A stretch of DNA of 18,495 nucleotides, taken from positions 1-18,495 of the forward strand of contig JAFDBW010000044.1 of NCBI GenBank assembly GCA_019313105.1. Reading direction: 5' to 3'. A program made the position numbers and the translations under genes. Shown piece after piece: positions 15,392 through 18,495 of the stretch (within the stretch, counting starts at the first letter, position 1; the number at the start of each line of letters is the position of its first letter). The notes below the pieces were generated by a model that worked only from the letters and a program-made list of their open reading frames with translations, did no database searches and was not told the DNA's origin. The DNA comes from Deltaproteobacteria bacterium. Its GTDB lineage: Bacteria > Desulfobacterota > Desulfuromonadia > Desulfuromonadales > BM103.

Positions 15392-16357
15392 ATGCGCGTT
15401 CTATCCGGGATACAGCCTTCCGGTTCCCTGCACCTCGGCAACTACTTCGGCATGATGTCGAAGATGATTGCCTACCAGGAAGAATCCGAGCTCTTCTGTT
15501 TCATCGCCAACTACCATGCCCAGACCTCGCTCAGCGACGGCAAGGTCCTGGCCCGCGGGACCATTGAGGCGGCAGCCAACTTCCTGGCCCTCGGTATGGA
15601 TCCTGAGAAGAGCACCTTCTGGGTGCAATCCGACGTACCGGAGGTCCAGGAACTGACCTGGGTCCTTTCCAACTTCACTCCGATGGGGCTGCTTGAGCGC
15701 TGCCACAGCTACAAGGACAAGATAGGCAAGGGCATCGCCGCCAATCACGGCCTGTTTGCCTACCCGGTGTTGATGACCGCGGACATCCTCCTTTTCCAAA
15801 GCGAAAAGGTTCCGGTAGGCAAGGATCAGAAGCAGCACGTCGAGGTTGCACGGGATATCGCCATCAAGTTCAACAACCAGTACGGCGACATTTTCACCCT
15901 GCCTGAACCGGAAATTGATGACGATGTCGCCACGGTTCCCGGACTCGACGGACAGAAGATGAGCAAGAGCTATGGCAACACCATCGACCTGTTCGCCGAG
16001 GACAAGGCACTGCGCAAACAGATCATGCGCATTGTCACCGCACCGATCCCTGTCGAGGACCCGAAAGATCCCGATGCCTGCAATGTCTACAAAATCTTCC
16101 GTCTCTTCCTCGATAAGAAAGATGATGCGGCACTGAGGCAAAGATACCAGGCGGGTGGTCTGGCGTTCGGCGATGTCAAACAAGAGCTGTTCGAAACAGT
16201 CCGTGACTATTTTGCCCCGCAGTCTGAATACCGCAAAGAGTTGCTTGCCAACCCGGATGGCATCCGCGAAACACTCGCCAAAGGGGCAGAGAAGGCCCGG
16301 TGGGCAGCGAGCAAGACGTTGCGCAAGGTACGCAAGAAAACCGGCCTGGCCTACTGA
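15392..16357 (+). CDS. trpS: Tryptophan--tRNA ligase
   Basis: This 321-aa class I aminoacyl-tRNA synthetase charges tRNA-Trp with tryptophan using ATP. The Rossmann-fold signature is clear. The HIGH-type motif appears as PSGSLHLGNYFG (9-20) and the KMSKS loop as GQKMSKSYGN (187-196). Other conserved TrpRS pieces are RCHSYKDK (103-110) and LMTADILLFQ (127-136), followed by a helical C-terminal anticodon-binding part ending at about the usual bacterial length. AGAGG lies 7 bases before the ATG. The stop at 16357 is followed 35 bp later by the kinase gene on the same strand, so the two are probably co-transcribed. No attenuator or T-box is seen upstream. Confidence 0.97.
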   Translation: MRVLSGIQPSGSLHLGNYFGMMSKMIAYQEESELFCFIANYHAQTSLSDGKVLARGTIEAAANFLALGMDPEKSTFWVQSDVPEVQELTWVLSNFTPMGLLERCHSYKDKIGKGIAANHGLFAYPVLMTADILLFQSEKVPVGKDQKQHVEVARDIAIKFNNQYGDIFTLPEPEIDDDVATVPGLDGQKMSKSYGNTIDLFAEDKALRKQIMRIVTAPIPVEDPKDPDACNVYKIFRLFLDKKDDAALRQRYQAGGLAFGDVKQELFETVRDYFAPQSEYRKELLANPDGIRETLAKGAEKARWAASKTLRKVRKKTGLAY

Positions 16358-16392
16358 CCATCTGGCAACCGGCACAGGATAACGAACCGGAT

Positions 16393-17148
16393 ATGTTTAA
16401 GAAACTCAGATGGAAAATATTAACACCATGGCTGGACAGTCCGGCCGCAGAGTTGTTCTGTTCGCTTGAAAAGGTTTTCTCCCTTTCCGGCACGCCCGTT
16501 GCCAAAGATAAGAAAAGTGTCGTCTTCAAGATCTCCGCGGGAACAAACACCTTCTACGTAAAGCGTTACCATAGAACCAAGGGGAAGCACGTCTGGCTCA
16601 GGTTTTCACGAATGAACAAGGAGGCTGAAAACCAGTTGCTTTTCAAGCAGCTCAAAATCCCGGCGGCTGAGATCGTCGCCTACGGCGAAGAGCACATCTT
16701 CAACAAAATAGCGCGCGGCGCACTCATAACCCTGGCCGTAGAAAATGCTGTCGACCTGGCCACCACTGCACAAGAAAATCCACGATTAATGCAGAACAGG
16801 AGGTGGGCCCGGCAGGTCATCAAGCAGGTTGCCCGTATCGCCCGGACACTCCACGATTACAGATTCTGTCACAACGACCTGAAATGGAGAAACATCCTGG
16901 TCACCCAGGACGAGGAGAATCCCCAAGTCTACCTGATCGACTGCCCGGTCGGTCAACGTTGGCCAGCGTTTCTGCTGCCGCGCCGCATCATCAAGGATCT
17001 GGCGTGCCTCGACAAGGTAGCCAAATACCAGCTCAGCCGAACGCAGCGACTGTTTTTCTTCAAGGAGTACACGCAGAGGAAACGCCTGATCGCTGCAGAC
17101 AAAACCATGATCAGGGAGATTCTGTTGTTCTTTCAGGGGCGAGAATGA
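16393..17148 (+). CDS. Lipopolysaccharide kinase (Kdo/WaaP, InaA-like) family protein
   Basis: This 251-aa protein-kinase-like enzyme belongs with the WaaP/KdkA/InaA group, which phosphorylates sugars of the LPS core or related envelope targets at the inner face of the membrane. Visible kinase landmarks are the ATP lysine in FYVKRYHR (Lys57), a likely helix-C glutamate in MNKEAENQLL (Glu77 or Glu79), the catalytic loop HNDLKWRNILV (His160, Asp162, Asn167) and the metal aspartate in VYLIDCPVG (Asp183), which replaces the DFG motif. The start at 16393 gives a normal N-terminus and a 35-bp gap after trpS. The frame is open back into trpS and no strong Shine-Dalgarno decides the start. The C-terminal tail is basic. 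It is probably co-transcribed with trpS; no LPS core glycosyltransferases are nearby, so the substrate is uncertain. Confidence 0.8.
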   Translation: MFKKLRWKILTPWLDSPAAELFCSLEKVFSLSGTPVAKDKKSVVFKISAGTNTFYVKRYHRTKGKHVWLRFSRMNKEAENQLLFKQLKIPAAEIVAYGEEHIFNKIARGALITLAVENAVDLATTAQENPRLMQNRRWARQVIKQVARIARTLHDYRFCHNDLKWRNILVTQDEENPQVYLIDCPVGQRWPAFLLPRRIIKDLACLDKVAKYQLSRTQRLFFFKEYTQRKRLIAADKTMIREILLFFQGRE

Positions 17149-17209
17149 AGATCGATTCGGGTGTACACTATTAAAGTGCCGGGCCGATGGGCAAATAAAA
17201 GTGACACAA

Positions 17210-17239
17210 AGGGCAACAGATTAACGAGCTATTGCCCTG
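17210..17239. repeat. Dispersed 30-bp palindromic repeat, copy 2
   Basis: AGGGCAACAG-N9-CTATTGCCCT is an inverted repeat with one changed stem base. In a minus-strand transcript that position still pairs as U-G. It matches the copy at 12541-12570 at 25 of 30 bases by eye. It lies 62 bases after the kinase gene. The minus strand continues CCCTTTGTG, so leftward termination is possible. Confidence 0.6.
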
Positions 17240-17315
17240 ACCACTGATTTAATTGCATCCTCACCATTTCCTGCCATACTGAAAACTAATGCTGTAGACC
17301 TGACAGGAGGCAACC

Positions 17316-17492
17316 ATGTCACAACATCGCAAATGGTATTGCAGTTGTCGAGGTAAACCGCTGGAACTGAGCGTCGTGGAAATTGTCGAAGACGAGCCTG
17401 CGGAACCAACCTGCCAGCGCTGCGGAGCATCACCATCTTCGGATCCTCGTCATACGATCACATACAAAGATGAAGAGAACTGGGAAGATTAA
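17316..17492 (+). CDS. Small zinc-ribbon-like protein, 58 aa
   Basis: This short frame has a strong start: AGGAGG (17305-17310) five bases before the ATG. The product begins MSQHRKWYCSCRGKPLELSV, contains a CxC pair (Cys9, Cys11) and a CQRCG knuckle (Cys33, Cys36), and ends in an acidic tail (TYKDEENWED). Two cysteine pairs 22 residues apart fit a single zinc-ribbon fold that binds one metal. The family is not recognised. It could be a protein- or nucleic-acid-binding adaptor or a metal-storage peptide; neither is shown. Its stop overlaps by 3 bases (17490-17492 against 17489-17491, shared 17490-17491 core) the stop of the minus-strand DUF4177 gene, so the pair is exactly tail to tail. Codon use and the ribosome site make it more credible than a chance frame. 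Confidence 0.7.
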   Translation: MSQHRKWYCSCRGKPLELSVVEIVEDEPAEPTCQRCGASPSSDPRHTITYKDEENWED

Positions 17493-17674
17493 CCCGGCTC
17501 GTCTGACATATCCCGGGTAAAAAGCACAAAGGCCATCGACGGTCTTTTACTCGCCTCCCGTACAACAAACTGGATGCTGTCGAAATGCCAGCCCTCTGCA
17601 GTGCGCTGATTCAGCACGTCTTCCAATGATTCATCAGTCACCACGGACAGTTCAACCACTTTGTATCTGATCAT
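17489..17674 (-). CDS. DUF4177 family small protein
   Basis: This 61-aa protein begins MIRYKVVELSVVTDESLEDV and continues LNQRTAEGWHFDSIQFVV, the pattern of DUF4177: a Tyr-Lys-Val-Val strand, a helix holding LLN-type residues, then 'EGW' and a second strand. The biochemical role of the family is unknown; it is usually a small cytoplasmic protein. The ATG at 17674 is chosen because AGAGG sits 7 bases upstream; a GTG five codons earlier has no such site. It converges on the zinc-ribbon gene with overlapping stops and no terminator between, so read-through antisense RNA from either side is possible. Its own promoter lies in the AT-rich region up to 18198 but I cannot place it with confidence. 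Confidence 0.75.
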   Translation of the reverse strand: MIRYKVVELSVVTDESLEDVLNQRTAEGWHFDSIQFVVREASKRPSMAFVLFTRDMSDEPG

Positions 17675-17924
17675 GAGCAGACCTCTCACCCGTAAGCTAT
17701 ATCCTTTTACCCTGCCATTTACTTATAGCGCACCCGGGCAAGCCTGGTAAAGAGCTGAGCATCCCGCGCGCCTTAAACCATATTGATAAAGTTTTAACCG
17801 ATAAGATAAAACGTCTTTTTATCCCGACAATGAATTGTTTTTTTAGAGAAGTTAAATCTTCTGAAATTCCAAATACTTTATCCAAATCCCCACCCAAAAT
17901 AGCTTGTTTATGTGAAATTTTATA

Positions 17925-17952
17925 TTGACTTCTTTTTAGAACGACGTATCAT
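17925..17952 (+). promoter_or_regulatory. Sigma-70 promoter for the DUF485/permease operon
   Basis: TTGACT (17925-17930, 5/6) and TATCAT (17947-17952, 5/6) are 16 bases apart, the best promoter match in the region. Transcription from here would give a leader of about 240 nt before the DUF485 ATG. Confidence 0.5.
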
Positions 17953-18093
17953 GTCGCAGAAATTACCACCATGATTTGGTTATTTTTCGCGCATAAGTAC
18001 CCTTAGCACACTCTTATAATACAGCAATCCCAAAGGCTTAGCTGGACGTTCAAATAAAGACCAAGTGATTGGAATCCTTAAGTTTATAATATG

Positions 18094-18115
18094 CGGAGCA
18101 TCACTTGTGACTCCG
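18094..18115 (+). promoter_or_regulatory. Hairpin in the DUF485 leader
   Basis: CGGAG pairs with CTCCG and, after a 2-base CA bulge, TCAC pairs with GTGA, giving a 9-bp bulged stem. No U-tract follows, so it is not an intrinsic terminator. It sits about 80 bases before the DUF485 start and could be part of a regulatory leader structure. I do not recognise a known riboswitch; GEMM-type cyclic-di-GMP hallmarks are absent. Confidence 0.35.
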
Positions 18116-18198
18116 TAAGTTTATTGCCTTGCAATTACTTTAAGTAGTTATTTCGGAGAAAAACAGGCAAACACCACAGGAATAAGGAGTCACTAACC

Positions 18199-18462
18199 AT
18201 GGGACACGGACCAGCAGTAAAACTCGGTAAGGACAACGCCGCCGGGTACAAGACCAAACTCGGCGTTACGATGTTCATCGTCTACACACTGACCTACTTC
18301 GGCTTCGTCGTCATCAACGCCGTAAACCCGGCGTTGATGGAAAAAGTCTATTTCGGCCAGACCATTGCCGTGCTCTACGGCTTCTTCCTGATCATCTTCG
18401 CATTCGTGCTGGCGATCATCTACAACCACTTCTGTACCGCCGCTGAAGCGCGCCTGAACTGA
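18199..18462 (+). CDS. DUF485 family inner-membrane protein (YjcH-like), partner of a solute symporter
   Basis: This 87-aa protein has two membrane helices, about residues 22-42 (GVTMFIVYTLTYFGFVVINA) and 54-75 (QTIAVLYGFFLIIFAFVLAIIY), and a short polar C-terminus. That layout and the sequence style match DUF485, the family of E. coli YjcH, encoded directly upstream of the acetate permease ActP in many bacteria. Its exact role is unknown; it probably assists the symporter. AAGGAG lies 9 bases before the ATG. The next gene starts 15 bases after its stop, so the two are co-transcribed. In Desulfuromonadales such pairs are linked to acetate uptake, which is inference here. Confidence 0.85.
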   Translation: MGHGPAVKLGKDNAAGYKTKLGVTMFIVYTLTYFGFVVINAVNPALMEKVYFGQTIAVLYGFFLIIFAFVLAIIYNHFCTAAEARLN

Positions 18463-18477
18463 TAGGGGGAACATATC

Positions 18478-18495
18478 ATGGTATATACTCAATCA
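18478..18495 (+). CDS. Start of the next gene, probably a cation/acetate symporter (only six codons visible)
   Basis: An ATG at 18478 follows AGGGGGA by about 7 bases and opens MVYTQS before the window ends. Six residues identify nothing. The suggestion of a sodium:solute symporter (ActP-like) rests only on the DUF485 gene 15 bp upstream, which is usually paired with one. Confidence 0.5.

Larger units (their letters stand above)
17675..18198. other. AT-rich 524-bp intergenic region with promoter and long leader
   Basis: No gene is credible here. A 66-codon minus-strand frame at 17697-17897 lacks a ribosome site and has unremarkable composition. The stretch is markedly more AT-rich than its surroundings. 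It contains an AT dyad GATAAAA-CGTCT-TTTTATC (17805-17823), the promoter at 17925-17952, two TATAAT sequences without good -35 partners (18015-18020, 18085-18090) and a hairpin at 18094-18115. Both the DUF4177 gene (leftward) and the DUF485 gene (rightward) should be controlled from here. Confidence 0.6.

Noticed and set aside
15401..16375. 324-codon open frame on the minus strand opposite trpS
   Set aside because: Antisense to a clear TrpRS carrying the PSGSLHLGN and KMSKS motifs; no start signal or domain of its own.
17826..17845. ACAAT-GA-ATTGT followed by a T-run as a terminator
   Set aside because: The stem is five weak pairs with an impossible two-base loop, and no gene ends just upstream on that strand.
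17697..17897. 66-codon minus-strand frame in the AT-rich gap
   Set aside because: No Shine-Dalgarno, no recognisable motif, and it lies in the probable promoter region of the DUF4177 gene.
18092..18104. 13-base match TGCGGAGCATCAC also present inside the zinc-ribbon gene (around 17420)
   Set aside because: One copy is coding and the other belongs to a hairpin; flanks do not align, so a chance match is likely.

Overview
The window reads like a chromosomal segment of a Gram-negative bacterium with an outer membrane, most likely a Desulfuromonadales/Geobacter-type member of the former Deltaproteobacteria. That placement is inferred from protein style: a Lon variant with an acidic N-terminal extension, a DUF3343 protein beside ffh, and a DUF485 protein ahead of a probable acetate permease. 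It was not checked by any search. Most of the window is housekeeping or envelope genes. No phage, CRISPR array, tRNA, rRNA or transposase gene is visible.

Layout. Positions 1-9796 are all on the minus strand. They hold the 5' part of ffh (SRP GTPase, cut by the window edge), a DUF3343 putative Se/S-carrier-like gene, a two-gene RND efflux operon (membrane-fusion protein then inner-membrane pump, with no outer-membrane channel or regulator next to it), an outer-membrane-barrel gene followed by a textbook terminator, and polA with all three activities intact. A 182-bp divergent promoter region separates polA from lon on the plus strand.

After lon come two terminator-like hairpins, a 15-codon open frame with a perfect Shine-Dalgarno, and a 401-bp gene-free island (12589-12989). 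The island's two ends are imperfect inverted copies of each other, and each end folds into one GC-rich and one CTTTT/AAAAG hairpin. Next on the plus strand are an MscS-family channel, an unrecognised outer-membrane beta-barrel protein, trpS, and a WaaP/InaA-like kinase. A 58-aa CxC/CxxC zinc-ribbon-like protein follows, tail to tail with a minus-strand DUF4177 protein. An AT-rich 524-bp stretch with a good sigma-70 promoter and a leader of about 240 nt then precedes a DUF485 gene and the first six codons of the next gene, probably a cation/acetate symporter.

The least-explained material is non-coding: the 401-bp island, a 30-bp palindrome found at both 12541 and 17210, the tandem 10-bp repeat plus 12-bp palindrome upstream of the efflux operon, and the long structured leader of the acetate-uptake pair.
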